Shown: in pieces, positions 20,975 to 32,309 of the stretch
How the letters are laid out: every line of letters begins with the position of its first letter
Position numbering within the stretch: position 1 is the stretch's first letter
Origin: Pomphorhynchus laevis
Taxonomy: Eukaryota; Acanthocephala; Palaeacanthocephala; Echinorhynchida; Pomphorhynchidae
Length of the DNA: 64,000 bases
Reading direction: 5' to 3'
Assembly: GCA_012934845.2 (NCBI GenBank)
Contig: WNNJ02002413.1
Span: 150,644 to 214,643 of the forward strand
Notes under the pieces: generated by a model
The model's input: the letters and a program-made list of their open reading frames with translations, nothing else
What the model was told of the DNA's origin: nothing
Databases searched by the model: none
Translations under genes and position numbers: made by a program

Positions 20975-21225
20975 CTTATGATTGTGGCACGATATTATCC
21001 TCACAGGTATTGTTCCTATTTTGATACAGCAGGACGCTACTAATCAGCCTGGGTGGGTCTCATCAGCTGCTGACCCAGACCTACATTTCACGTTTCGACC
21101 CTTATTATCTGCTTTCTCCGTTGACTGATGCTGATCGGATTTGAACTCAGGACGTCTGTATCTTGATTCAACGCTACATCTACTTGGCTGGATGCTCCAG
21201 TAGTGTAGATATACATTTCCGTATA
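20975..21225 (-). mobile_element. tRNA-headed SINE, copy 1
   Basis: Minus-strand order: a head with a box-A-like GCCAAGTAGATG and a box-B-like GAGTTCAAATCC, then AGGGTCGAAACGTG, GTCAGCAGCTGATGAGACCC, CACCCAGGCTGATTAG, AGCGTCCTGCTG and a tail GAGGATAATATCGTGCCACA. The head is the usual pol III promoter of tRNA-derived SINEs. It stands head-to-head with copy 2, separated by only a few bases. The body carries all three hammerhead core segments (X at 21091-21101, Y at 21055-21072, Z at 21027-21038); see findings. Confidence 0.7.
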
Positions 21226-21480
21226 TTACTCTTGCAGCCAGTCTAGTGGACGTAACATTGAATCAAGATACAGACGTCCTGAGTTCAAATCCGATCAGCA
21301 TCAGTGTACGGAGAAAGCGGATAATAAGGGTTGAAACGTGAAATGGTGGTCCGGGTCAGCAACTGATGATACCCACCCGGACTGATTAGTAGCGTCCTGC
21401 TGTACCAAGAATAGGAACAATACCTGTGAGGATAATATTATGCCACAACCAGAAGAATTTAAACTCACAGATGTTTATTT
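21226..21480 (+). mobile_element. tRNA-headed SINE, copy 2
   Basis: Head CAGTCTAGTGGACG and GAGTTCAAATCCGATC, then GGGTTGAAACGTG, GTCAGCAACTGATGATACCC, AGCGTCCTGCTG and the shared 3' tail ending TTTAAACTCACAGATG. Lacks the ACTACTGGAGCATCC leader present in copies 1 and 4, so its 5' end is shortened. Confidence 0.7.
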
Positions 21481-21561
21481 TTAAACTCACTTTTAAAAAT
21501 AAAATTTGATGAACTACTGATATTAATTTTAATTTTACTTGATTGCATATGTGATCTGAAA

Positions 21562-21640
21562 TTCTTCTGATTACAATCAAAATTACTATCTTCTGATTAC
21601 AATCAAAATTACTATCTTCTGATTACAATCAAAATAATTT
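21562..21640. repeat. 26-bp tandem repeat x3
   Basis: CTTCTGATTACAATCAAAAT plus TACTAT repeated three times between SINE copies 2 and 3. Confidence 0.85.
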
Positions 21641-21815
21641 TAGCTTAAGGAGTAAGCAGATAATAAGGGTCGAAACGTGAAGTGTATGTCTTGGTCAGCA
21701 GCTGATGAAACTTATTTAGGCGGATTAGTAGCGACCTGCTGGATAAAAAATAGGAACAATACCCGTGAGTATAATGTCTTGTCACAATAAGAATAATTTC
21801 AGCTTACATATGCGA
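21640..21815 (+). mobile_element. tRNA-headed SINE, copy 3 (body only)
   Basis: Begins inside the body at GCAGATAATAAGGGTCGAAA and lacks the tRNA-like head. It retains GTCAGCAGCTGATGAAAC, GATTAGTAGCGACCTGCTG and the tail. Confidence 0.7.
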
Positions 21816-22110
21816 TCAAGTAATATTCAGAAATGTAAATTTACACCACTGGAGAAGTTAGCCTAGTAGATGTTGGGTTGAATCGCGATACATACGTCCT
21901 GAGTTCAAATCCGATAAGCATCAGTGTATGGAGAAATCTGATAATAAGGGTAGAAACGTGAAATGTATGTATGGGTCAGCAGCTAATGAGACCGACCCAG
22001 ACTGGTTAGTAGCGTCCTGCTGTATTAAGAATAAGAGCAATACCTGTTAGGATAATATCGTGCCACAATCAGAAGAATTTAAGCTCACAGATGCAATCAA
22101 GTTAAAGATA
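21816..22110 (+). mobile_element. tRNA-headed SINE, copy 4
   Basis: Full-length: leader TTTACACCACTGGAGAAGT, box A-like AGCCTAGTAGATG, box B-like GAGTTCAAATCCG, GGGTAGAAACGTG, GTCAGCAGCTAATGAGACCG, TTAGTAGCGTCCTGCTG and the tail ending CACAGATGCAATCAAG. It follows copy 3 directly. Confidence 0.7.
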
Positions 22111-22690
22111 ATTATATATTATACCGGGTGACCGAAAAAAATACAAAAAGATAGATAATAGCAGGAGCTATTCTTCGCTCATGTATATTTATAAAATAAA
22201 CAATTTCAGTAGAAAATTTATTTGATTTTTAATGGAAAATAAATAAAAGAATTTATTAAATAAATTTTCTATATTGCAATATTTCAATATTTCTATATTG
22301 CAATATATCATAATCTTGTATATCCTAGTCATTTTTAAAGTTTGTTTTTAAATTCGTCAAAGCTAATCCAACGTAACTTAATGTGATCACCATTGATCAT
22401 TATTGTGTCCATCGAATCTTAGGTATTTTAATTAAAAATCTTAAAATTTGATATTTACAAATTGTCAATAAAAAGCCGGGTAGAAAGTTTAAAAGTTTAA
22501 ACGACCATAAAAATATTTTTTTCAATATTTCGACCAAAGAGGCCTATATAAAGTGGCTTATATTTTCATTGAATTTTTAAATTTTATTCATCTTAGAAAT
22601 CTCCAGTTATTGTCATTCTTTACAAGTTTAAGACATAAAATAGTTATTTCATGGATTTAAAAATAAAACGAATTCCATCAAATATCTTGA
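22110..22690. other. AT-rich stretch, one hammerhead-like remnant
   Basis: 22510-22560 read in reverse gives AGGCCTCTTTGGTCGAAATA, the stem II plus GAAA part of the core seen in the 17.7-20.9 kb repeats. The rest is featureless. Confidence 0.35.
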
Positions 22691-22800
22691 AAAGTTAAAA
22701 TAAAAAATTGAAATTTAAAATAATAGACAATTTTTACGAATTTACTAATAAATACCAGACGATGTATAAGAATAATTATTAGATGTCATCAGGACCTCTA
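22690..22800 (-). mobile_element. PLE tail fragment
   Basis: Matches the PLE 3' tail (TTTACTAATAAATACCAGACG... TTAGATGTCATCAGGACC), stopping just inside the folded module. Confidence 0.65.
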
Positions 22801-23515
22801 ATGTTTTATTTTTTGTAGAAAAATGAAAGAATTCAATCAAATATCTTCAAGGTTAACTTAATGATGTGCAGCAATTAATTAAAAGGCAATTGACGACAAT
22901 ATGAACACAATAAAAACTAAAACATTAATAGATTTGGACAAGGACATCAGGCCTGCTGTGTTAACAAGAGTTGAAAACTCACATCCAAAAAAATGTAGAA
23001 GATGAATGCTTAATAAAGAACAATCGAGTGAACGACAGTAATCGTCCTGCTTAGAGTAAAGGCTTAATTATAAAGCAAGACCGTGTGTGGTTCTTTTTAA
23101 AAAGTAATTGTAAATGGATAGTGATGGCAGAGTTTAACTTATCGGTACTTACACATTAGTCATTCTTTACATCTTAAGGCTGACATAAAATCATGACGTG
23201 ATAACTAAATAGTTTACATGATTACCAGTTCGAAATAAATTATGTCGGCTGATATGAAAGATATCATTTGTCGTTATTTGCAATATATTTGGAAAATATA
23301 AATTCAGTAGACACTTTTGATAGCAAGTACATGCAATTAATCTTGATAATACTATCAAATCAGATACATTAAAAAGAGATCACTAGTTTATTTAGTGAAA
23401 TATACGAATTTAGCGGCAGGTATATACGATATTAATATTTTTGTATATGAACGATAAAATTATTAATTTTTTGAGTTAATAATTGTTTCTCTGTGCGCTT
23501 TTATATTAATAAGAT
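22800..23515. other. No recognisable feature
   Basis: Moderately AT-rich with no long frame, repeat arm or splice-flanked island that I can support. Confidence 0.4.
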
Positions 23516-24420
23516 AAGCTAACTGAGTCTGTCTTTTATATTATTTATAAATAAAAAATAAGAATGCTAAATAAAATTTAAATAATTAAATAATTATAAA
23601 TAATTAAAAAATAAATAATTGATTTATAAGATTTTATATAATTTATATCAAGTTAAAATAAAAAATGTTAAATTACAAATTAAGGTCAATTTTTATGACC
23701 TTAATAATTAATAATTTATGACCTTAATTTTTAGTCATATTTTCTATAAGCAATTGTTTATCTGTGCTAACTGAATCTAATCATGTAACTGAGATATTGA
23801 TAAATATAATTTAAACAATAAAATAATTAATAATTAAATAATACTATATAATTATTAATAATTTAATAATTTTATATAATATTCTAATCTTAGTTTTATA
23901 TTTTACAATTAAAACATCGTTACTGCTTTAAATTGCAGCCTTATTGCCACCTAAATTTAAAAATCAAATCAGATTTCAGAGATATTATATAATATTAGAC
24001 GTATAACATTCAACAATGATGATTTCATGCCAATGATGAAATACATTATTGGCATCCATTGTTCACTGTGTCGAGTTTACAAAGTTTTGTCGAAGACTGG
24101 TAATATAGATCCGATGATCACTAATACTTTTATAAACACAATATTACTGTATTTATATCTACGTATTTAATATAATTATAAAATAATATAATTAAATAAA
24201 AATAAATAAATAAAATATATAAATCAATAAATCAAAATTAAATCATTAGATAATAAATAATTATAAATAATTGTTATAAGATTTATATAATTTATATCAA
24301 GTTAAAATAAAAAATGTGAAATTACAAATTAAGGTCAATTTTTATGAATTGACAAATAAATAACAGACGATATTTCAGAATAAAGATTAGAGGTCATCAA
24401 AAGGAATTATATTTACATTA
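23515..24420 (-). mobile_element. PLE tails, two or three fragments
   Basis: Boundary motif GCTAACTGAGTCTGTC at 23518 followed by the AT-rich tail. A second tail at 24155-24415 ends with AACAGACGATATTTCAG, AGAGGTCATCAAAAGGAA. No coding part remains. Between them, 23880-24120 is unassigned. Confidence 0.6.
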
Positions 24421-25560
24421 TACAAATTAAAATATACTACTTAATATACTATAATACTTACAGTTAGTCATATTTTCAACGATAGCTTTTAAAAAAAGTA
24501 CTGAAAAATGCAGATTTCATATACACGTTTAGATAAACAGATAGACGATAAATAATTTTTTATTTTATAATTAATTACTAAAAATTTATCCATCTGTAAT
24601 TTCATTAATATTAATCTAAATAATTTTTTAGAATTAAAAAATATTAAAATACATAATTTTAAAATATATAAAAATAGATTTCCAATGATTTATTTTTTCA
24701 TGAATTTAAAAAAAATATTTCTTGAAAATGCGTTAAGTCATATTTATAATGTGTAATTATACCCAATAAACGATGAAAAAAGAAATATTCAAATAATTAA
24801 AACGAGTAGAAAAGTCAGAAGCATTCCATTTATGGGAAGTGGCCAATAAGATATAAATTACTTTGCCAGAAGGCGGCAAAAGACAAACGAGGTTATAATG
24901 TGGCGTTATTAACAAATTTAAGAAGACGCAATTGTGTTAGCAAGAGTGTCATCTCTGTGCTTCATAGAAGTTCGCGGTTCGACGATTCTATAACCACAAG
25001 TTCTATAAATGAGGTTTAAATTTAAGACTTCATTAAGGTCTATTTAAGAGTTTTTATAATAGTTTAGTTTCTAAAACTTTTATTTTAATTATCACCATTT
25101 CAAATTGGCGATAATGTTTTTTACGGTCGCTCGAGAAAGACATAAACAAACATATTTATGTATACCCAAGTGATATTTTTGTCATTATAATTTATGTTTT
25201 TAATGAACAATACCAGAGATTTCTTTCAAATGCTTCATCTACACCAAAATATCCAATTATTTGCCTTTATTGTCTCAGCATAAGAGAAAGAGCCTGTAAA
25301 GATCATTTACAAAACATTAGCACACCTATTTAAAATTGTTCGATGACCATAAGATAGGAAACTAATAAATATTAATATTTAATATCTAATAAATATTAAA
25401 ATTCAATACTTTAATATTTAACATTTAATATTTATTCTTACTTAGTGAAATCACTTAGTGATTTCTAATGTACATATGTACTTTTTAATGTTTAAGAGTT
25501 TAAAAGAAGAGTTTTAAACTTATTGATTACACGTTAAGCTTATAGAATAAATTCAACGAA
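24420..25560. other. AT-rich, no recognised feature
   Basis: Short less AT-rich patches at 24830-25010 and 25180-25340 have no convincing frames or splice sites. Confidence 0.4.
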
Positions 25561-25564
25561 TAAA

Positions 25565-25834
25565 CTTTAATTGCATACATTAATGCATGCAATTCAATCA
25601 TTTATGCTATTCATGCACTTAAGAACATTCGCATATGTAGATATATTATTCGTGAAACAATAGCTAGCATATACATATCACTATATATGATATATTACTA
25701 TATATATCATATATATAGTGATATGTATATGTTAGCTATTGTTTCACGAATAATATATCTACATATGCAAATGTTATTAAGTGCTTGAATAGCATAAATG
25801 ATTGAATTGCATGCATTAATGTATGCAATTAAAG
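25565..25834. repeat. 270-bp near-perfect palindrome (foldback/MITE-like)
   Basis: Two arms of about 130 bp meet at about 25700 around an ATATAT centre. The ends are CTTTAATTGCATAC and GTATGCAATTAAAG. Only about four mismatches separate the arms. No coding. No clear target-site duplication beyond the A/T-rich ends. Confidence 0.9.
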
Positions 25835-25959
25835 TCAAGCATCCGAAAGTTTGAACCTCTGGTGGTTAATGATGGTCTGCATTGCAAATTATAAGATTTA
25901 AGAGCTAACGCCACCAACAATCTTAGCTAGATGTCGGAAATGCATTTTCACAATGTCAC

Positions 25960-26450
25960 AGAGGGAGCCGAAAAGGCGTGTGATAGTTCATCTTACTGAC
26001 GATGGCTGCCGGCTATCACATGACCGTCTAGGAGTGACGAGAGTTTGAGGCTGAAGATGAACGTCACAGGATCCTTTGGAGGATACATTCTTATAATTCA
26101 ATAGCAGAATGTGTAAAACTGTGCTCCGGGAGCTAATAAGCTTCAGTTTCATAATCGTAGATGTTGCCAAAAACCGGAGTTCGGTTACATGCAGATCAGA
26201 CTTCCTTATCACTCCTAGACGAGCTGATGGTATCAGGCAGCACTCAACAGTAGGGTGAACTACCATCAGTCGTTTCGTATGCCTTGTGATATATTAAATA
26301 GGCATTTCCGAGAATTTGCTAATGTGGTAGCATGAGCCTAGCCTATTTAAACTAACCATGTGCTTTCCGGATCATCCTAATTTTATTCAGCAGGAATTTT
26401 ACTTGATGTGGTTGCTTGCTTTCTCATAGGATCCTTTGGAGAATACAATG
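25960..26450. other. GC-richer repeat relic, unknown family
   Basis: Minus-strand open frame 25988-26266 (VVHPTVECCLIPSARLGVIR...) is probably incidental. GGATCCTTTGGAG(G/A)ATACA appears at 26070 and 26428 and a related GGATCCTTTAAAGAATTC at 63160. GATGGCTGCCGG...TCTAGGAGTGA resembles GATGACTGCTGG...TCTCGGAGTGA of the 27-kb tandem repeat, so the two are diverged relatives. Confidence 0.4.
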
Positions 26451-26484
26451 TTATATTTTTATACAATATTATGTTATATTATAA

Positions 26485-26870
26485 TATGCCAAAATAAAAA
26501 TAAAAAATACGCCAAAATATTAATAAATAATACGCCAGAATATTAGTAAAAATTATGCCAAAATATAAATAAAAAATACGCCAAAATATTAATAAATAAT
26601 ATGTTAGAATATTAGTAAAAAATATGCCAAAATATTTATAAATAATATGTTTAAATATTAATAAATAATATGCAAAAATATCAATAAAAAATATGTCAAA
26701 AAATAAACAAGGTTATATGCCAAAATATTAATAAAAGATATGCTAGAATTTTAATAAATAATTTGCTAAATAATAAATAATATGCCAAAAATATTAAGAA
26801 AAATTACGACACAATATTAATAAAAAATACGCAAAAATGTTATTAAATAATATGCCAAAATATTAATATT
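26485..26870. repeat. Minisatellite, ~22-bp unit
   Basis: About 17 degenerate copies of AATATGCCAAAATATTAATA. It fades into pure A/T DNA up to about 27000. Confidence 0.8.
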
Positions 26871-26999
26871 AATATTAATATTTAATAATAAAATATTTAT
26901 TAAATAACAATAAAATTAATATTAATATTTTAATAATAAAATATTAATATTTATATTAATATTTTATATTTTCATATTTTATAATATTCATATTTTATA

Positions 27000-27885
27000 T
27001 CCGCAATAACAATTTATAAAAATCGCACTCCTTTTGGAATCCTGTGAGAAATTCAATGCCCTCGTAACCAACGGATACACTTTTGTGCCTTATAAAGAAT
27101 AACTAGAAGGTCCACACACGCAACAAGCAAGTAAAAACGCTTCTGCACCTGAGTTTCGTATAGCATCGTGAGGAATTGCTGGTGTCTTTATAGTTATCAC
27201 AAAAGCAGTCGAAACGTACCCTAACCACTTCATCCAACTGACGATGACTGCTGGGTGGTTAGGATCGTCTCGGAGTGATACATTAGACTGATGGAGCTGA
27301 TGATCGAAGTCCAGTTATTTAGCAGCAAATTTGGATTAAAAATCAATCGTAGCCAGTTTTGGCTCCTGGACCACAGTTTCAAGCGATTTTTCGCAATACC
27401 TATTTATAAAAACGTATTCCTTTCGGAATCCTGTGAGAAATTCAGTGCCCTCGTAATCAACGGATACGCATTTGTGCAAATAAAGAATAACTAGAAGGTC
27501 CACACACGCAACAAGCCAGTAAAAACGCTTCGGCGCCTGAGTTTCGTATAGCATCGTGAAGAATTGCTGGTGTCTTAACAGTTATCACAAAAGCAGTCGA
27601 AACGTACCCTAACCACTTCATCCGACTGGCGATGACTGCTGGGTGGTTAGGAACGTCTCGGAGTGATACATTAGACTAATGGAGATGATGATCGAAGTAC
27701 AATTATTTAGCAGCACATATGGATTTAAAATCAATCGTAGCCAGTTTTGGCTCCTGGACCACAGTTTCAAGCGATTTTTCACAATAACAATATGTATTTA
27801 GTGCGAAAAATCGCTTGAAACTGTGGTCCAGGAACCAAAGCTGGCTATGATTGATTTTTAATCCATATTTGCTGTTATATATAAG
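27000..27885. repeat. 390-bp tandem dimer plus inverted partial copy
   Basis: Units 27003-27395 and 27396-27790 are about 93 percent identical. A third partial copy in reverse (27795-27885) forms a hairpin-like end with the second. On the plus strand each unit contains GCAGTCGAAACGTACC and, about 22 nt on, CTGACGATGACTGC or a variant, so GCAGTC/GACTGC flank a GAAAC...CTGACGA pair as in the SINE and PLE module. No protein recognised. Confidence 0.8.
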
Positions 27886-28140
27886 TAAGTATTGAAAATA
27901 AAAACCGGAGTAGGATAGATCAAATATATTTAATTGTTGATTGCCATCTGCTAGTCCTTATATGCATTCAGCAGTGGGAGGGAATTGACACTGATAAGTC
28001 ATAGTGATGACGAAGCGGCATCTAGCAGTGTTTTTCGTCGTTCTTTCGCATCTGGCTAAAATGACTAATAATATTGATAATTTAACTATGGCAATAGTGT
28101 ATACATTTTAGATTTTTTTTATTAAAATTTAAGATAAAAT

Positions 28141-28178
28141 TTAATGTCAGCAGGCATTTTTGAATGCCTGCTGACATT
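28141..28178. repeat. Perfect 16-bp hairpin with a 4-nt loop
   Basis: AATGTCAGCAGGCATT, spacer, and its exact reverse complement. Confidence 0.9.
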
Positions 28179-28179
28179 T

Positions 28180-29600
28180 TTGACCTTGAGATTTATCACT
28201 AAAAATATTTTGTAAATATTTTTGCAAAATATATTGCAAACAATTTATTAATTATTTTTTAAATATTACGGAAGTATATACAACAGAAGTATGTAAAAAG
28301 TGGTAATTGATCTTCTCAGCTGAGTACACGAAATAGGCTACATGCAGGAAACGATACCCAAAGCAGAAGTTGATTTATTGGATGTTCTCGGGAGGCATTT
28401 TAAATATCGATATATTGAAATATATTCAAATATATTGAAACGATAATGTTATACTGTTTTCTTCGTGTTTTCGTGTATTCAGCTAAGAAGAACAACAAGG
28501 AGTAGCCAATGCGGATGTAATAACACAGAGTACATCCTCGCAATAATGTAAAGTGTCTTTTACTGATATAAATTTAAAAAAAACCAAATTGACCGAATTA
28601 AAATGTTCAAATGAATGTTTGCATGCAAAAAATCAATGCAAGAAACTACCAATGAAATGGTCATATTTAACTGAATCCTAATATTTAGATAAATATTAAT
28701 AATTTATATTAATAATATTAATATTTCTAATAATTATTAATATTAATTATTATTAATATTTTAAACAATTTATTTAAACAAATTTTTAATCTAATTAATT
28801 CTAAATTTTTATCATACGAAAAAAAATTAGAATTTAATAATTTGAATTCTGATAGATTAATTTTATGGTCGAAATTGATTAAGGTTGATTAGAGATGTGC
28901 AAGTTATACCTCAATTAAAAACACATGAAACACTTGAAATTTAAAGCCTGTTACACAAATTTAAAATCAAACTGAACGAATATTTGATAAAAATCAAATT
29001 CAAAAGTATTTATCAAAACTAGAGAATTTTAACGTCCAGTTCTTCAATAATTTAAGCAAAAATTATTAGTAGCAAAATGCTTACAAAGTAAAAATGTTCA
29101 ACTGAAACAGCTAGCTGTAAATCAATGCCGAATTATATTAGTTATTTAAACTAATGTATCCGGTGTTCAAAAAACTGTATACAATTAGAATTTGTCAATC
29201 CATTAAAAATATTGCTTGGCTTTAAATATTAACATTCACCTACAAAATTCAAACAATGAAGCGTTTAAAACTGTTGCTAAAAAATCAATCGATTATTAAA
29301 ACATCAAAGCTAACCGGGTGTTACATACTTGATCTGCTTACATTATTAATAGTGCAAAATACTATACATATGTGATCCTGGCATGCGTATCTTTACCGAG
29401 TATGTGCTTTACAAGTCAAAATAATCATTAGTTTAGATAATAAGCATGATGAATCTGTGATTCATGCTGACTAGCATAATCTGAAATACTTGCTTTGACC
29501 AAACTGGTTAACAAATTTGGCTTATCCAAAAAAAGAACAAAAAATATTGCACAAACCTGTAATTTTAACACTGTTTTACTCGATATTGGTGGTAGTAATA
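28180..29600. other. AT-rich, no recognised feature
   Basis: 28670-28870 is A/T simple sequence. No splice-flanked frame of note. Confidence 0.45.
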
Positions 29601-29619
29601 TAATTATGAGGTGATAAAT

Positions 29620-29890
29620 GCTCTCTCTCCACTGTTTTTCACACTTCTGTACTGAAGCTTGTAATATGACATTTCAAAAGTTGCATGAAACAAATTTAAT
29701 GACATATGTAGGCTGCAAGAAAATGAACAAGACAATTAAAATGAACAACTACATATCGTTCAATGGTAATGTTAATTATATCCTCTGCCTGTAGGCAAGT
29801 AGTAAATCAAACTTACATCGAGTTCAGACAAGACGTGAAACAATGGGCGTTGCAAATGACATGATCATATTGACGAGTCGCTGATTAACT
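29620..29890 (+). other. Exon-like islands, unknown product
   Basis: Plus strand reads LHCFSHFCTEACNMTFQKL, HETNLMTYVGCKKMNKTIK, MNNYISFNG with a possible donor GTAATG at 29768. A strong acceptor (TCCTCTGCCTGTAG) at 29796 opens a short frame to a stop. The cysteine-containing frame suggests an extracellular domain, but phases between the two parts do not give a single clear reading. Confidence 0.3.
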
Positions 29891-30690
29891 TACAAGTGGA
29901 GAGGAAAAACGAAATTCTGAACTAAAAATAGCATGTACTGCTGTTTTAAATAGAGGCTATACACACTGAGATGTGTTATGTCATGTGTTACCACTGTTGG
30001 CATTAACCTGCTTTTAATTAAGCTGTAAGAGTACTCGAAATTAATAGAGAGAATGAGTAAAAATGTCAGAAAGGAATAAAACATTGTCCAACTATTTCAT
30101 TCAAGATTTAAGTTAACTGATTGTATCTTAATTGAATTATTGTTTTAGTGGACGCTGCGTTAAAAAGTGAATCAGAAATTGCTAAAGTGCCTTCTCTCTT
30201 TGGGATTCTTCACACTATAAAGAGGCAATTATGACTGCGATTTAAATATTTTAAGCATAGTTTTTTTAAATAGTGTTAATTTAATATAGATATTTGTATG
30301 TGATAGCATGCAGATATTTCAGTACTTAGAGCAGATATATTTCTTAAATTACATGATGAACATATGTATCTAACTTTCCACGCTTTCAAGTATCTAGATA
30401 CAGAAATCTTAGGCTTTAGATTATTATAAATAAATTCTGAGGGTTTTTAATAAATTGCAATGTAACGAATATAACGCAAAACAAACGTGCAAGATTAATT
30501 TTATGTTTTGAGATAAGATCGACATAATAAATTTGTTATTTTTATATTTCGTTAGCTTTTGCTAACGAAATATAAAAAATATAAATCATATTTTTAACCA
30601 AAAAATCACCAGTTTTCTACTAAATTAACTATTATAATAATAAAAAGAGGATTTGAATTTTTTAACAGTTACATTAAGTTTTTAAACAAA
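29890..30690. other. AT-rich with one hairpin
   Basis: 30539-30578 is a 17-bp hairpin (TTTTATATTTCGTTAGC, 4-nt spacer, complement). A hydrophobic minus-strand frame at 29890-30084 is not supported by anything else. Confidence 0.45.
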
Positions 30691-30694
30691 ATAG

Positions 30695-30800
30695 TTGTCT
30701 AGCATTGCTAATGCTAAAGGCGTTGCCGCGCTGCACTGCTAAGGACGTTAAGTCTTTGCTTTAACCACAACGACTCGCGTGGTTCCCCCGTTATAGACTA
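30695..30800. other. GC-rich island with tRNA-like features
   Basis: Minus strand contains GTCGTTGTGGTTAAAGC and AACGTCCTTAGCAGTGC, reminiscent of the 5' half of a tRNA gene, but a complete cloverleaf cannot be drawn. Possibly a SINE head or pseudo-tRNA. Confidence 0.25.
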
Positions 30801-30984
30801 GATTCTTTCGCCGATTTACTTTATTGTTTTGTTATATATTATAATATAGCCTTGTTGTTTAACTTATAATTTAGTACATCATTTTCCAAGTATATCTAAA
30901 AAATTAAAGCTAAAAAATAATTATTATCTCAAAATTAATAAATTTTATATTCTAATACAATTTGCTTTGTATTAGAATAAGGTA

Positions 30985-31140
30985 AACCATATAAACAAAT
31001 TCATCAGAGAAAATACGTTATTAGCATGTATTTGACCGCTCCACTATGTTGGATCGAAGAATAGGTTTCATATAACGTAGAAGTTCCTCTTGGTGGCCTT
31101 TAATCCTTATTATTAAACATGGCAGTCAAAAAAAATTAAC
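30985..31140 (+). mobile_element. PLE 3' end fragment with module
   Basis: ATCAGAGAAAATACG, GCATGTATTTGACC, ATGTTGGATCGAAGAATAG, GAAGTTCCTCTTGG. The helices are degraded. Confidence 0.6.
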
Positions 31141-31394
31141 TTTTATTCTAAATTTCAATTTTTAATGTCAATTTAAATATTAATTATATTAAATGTTATA
31201 TAATTATGCGATATGTTTAATTATTTACCTTTGAAATATGTTAATTAACTCTATCATAAGCAATATAAGTTACTTATTTAAGTTATTATAGTATAGGTAT
31301 TTCATGTAATAAATCCTGAAATATTAAATTTAAATATTAATTTTGATATTTATTTTTAAAAACACTTTTTTCTTCTTTATAAGTTTATAAATTT

Positions 31395-31700
31395 ATTGTA
31401 GCGATCAAGTTTGCCTTTAAATTTCCTTTTGTAATTTCCTGCAGACGATAGTAGAAGCTATCGAATATTTCATCATTTTTCAGGATTTCATATATCAATA
31501 TATTTGCAAAATATATTTAATATTTATTTTTGAATAAACAATAAATTTTTTTAAATATTAAAAAATATTTTTGTTTCTTTTAACTGTAATTATTTATAAA
31601 ATGGAACCAAATGAACATGAATTTATTTGATTAAAATGTTTAGTTCAATATTTCAATAGCTGATGCAATCATCAGAAATTTAACATTTTTTAATATTTTA
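31395..31700. repeat. Two PLE-type terminal repeat pieces with hammerhead-like cores, opposite strands
   Basis: 31439-31466 (plus) reads CTGCAGACGATAG...CTATCGAATA. 31651-31675 (minus) reads CTGATGATTGCATCAGC then TATTGAAATATTG. Both have the CTGANGA-stem-GAA(A/T) order of a hammerhead. The second keeps the exact CTGATGA. Confidence 0.45.
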
Positions 31701-32300
31701 AATAAATATAACTTTAATAATTAAAATCACGTATTGATACCACACGCAATTAAATTAGCACACGTAATACATTATCACCACTTAAATTATCCGAAATTAA
31801 TTAATTTAATTAACACCTATTTAATTTTAATTACTATTTTTAAATTGATCTGAAATTTTGCGATTAGTTACATGCCCACATTCTGATATCATATTGGAAA
31901 GCTGAGAACATATTTGAAAAGAGGGACATTCACTATTTTAGTACAAATTATAAATCAGTTCAAATAAATATATAAAAATTGCAAATTTGCTATAAGAATA
32001 ATACTATGTCCTGAAATATGTTAATTGATTATATTATAAGTTACTTAATTATATCAAATAAGCTGCAATTTTATTTACTGTGTTTCTTTTTAAATACAAA
32101 TTCAAAAGTAAATTTATAAGTGAAAAAATACCTATAGATTACAAAAGTTGGTAAAATATTGATGACAAAATAAGAACAAAGTAATAGGATCAGATTAAAA
32201 ATACAGAAACCGAATTTCACTAAATAAGATATCAATTATTTCCATCTATAATACAAAGCTGTGATTCTAAACTAGGCTGTAAAATAAAGCATACAAATAG
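31700..32300. other. AT-rich, one hairpin
   Basis: 32283-32314 forms AATAAAGCATAC / GTATGCTTTATT around a 9-nt spacer. Nothing else recognised. Confidence 0.45.
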
Positions 32301-32309
32301 GTCGTATGC

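Noticed and set aside
25988-26266. Protein-coding gene on the minus strand
   Set aside because: The frame overlaps sequence related to the 27-kb repeat and has no homologous pattern or splice sites.
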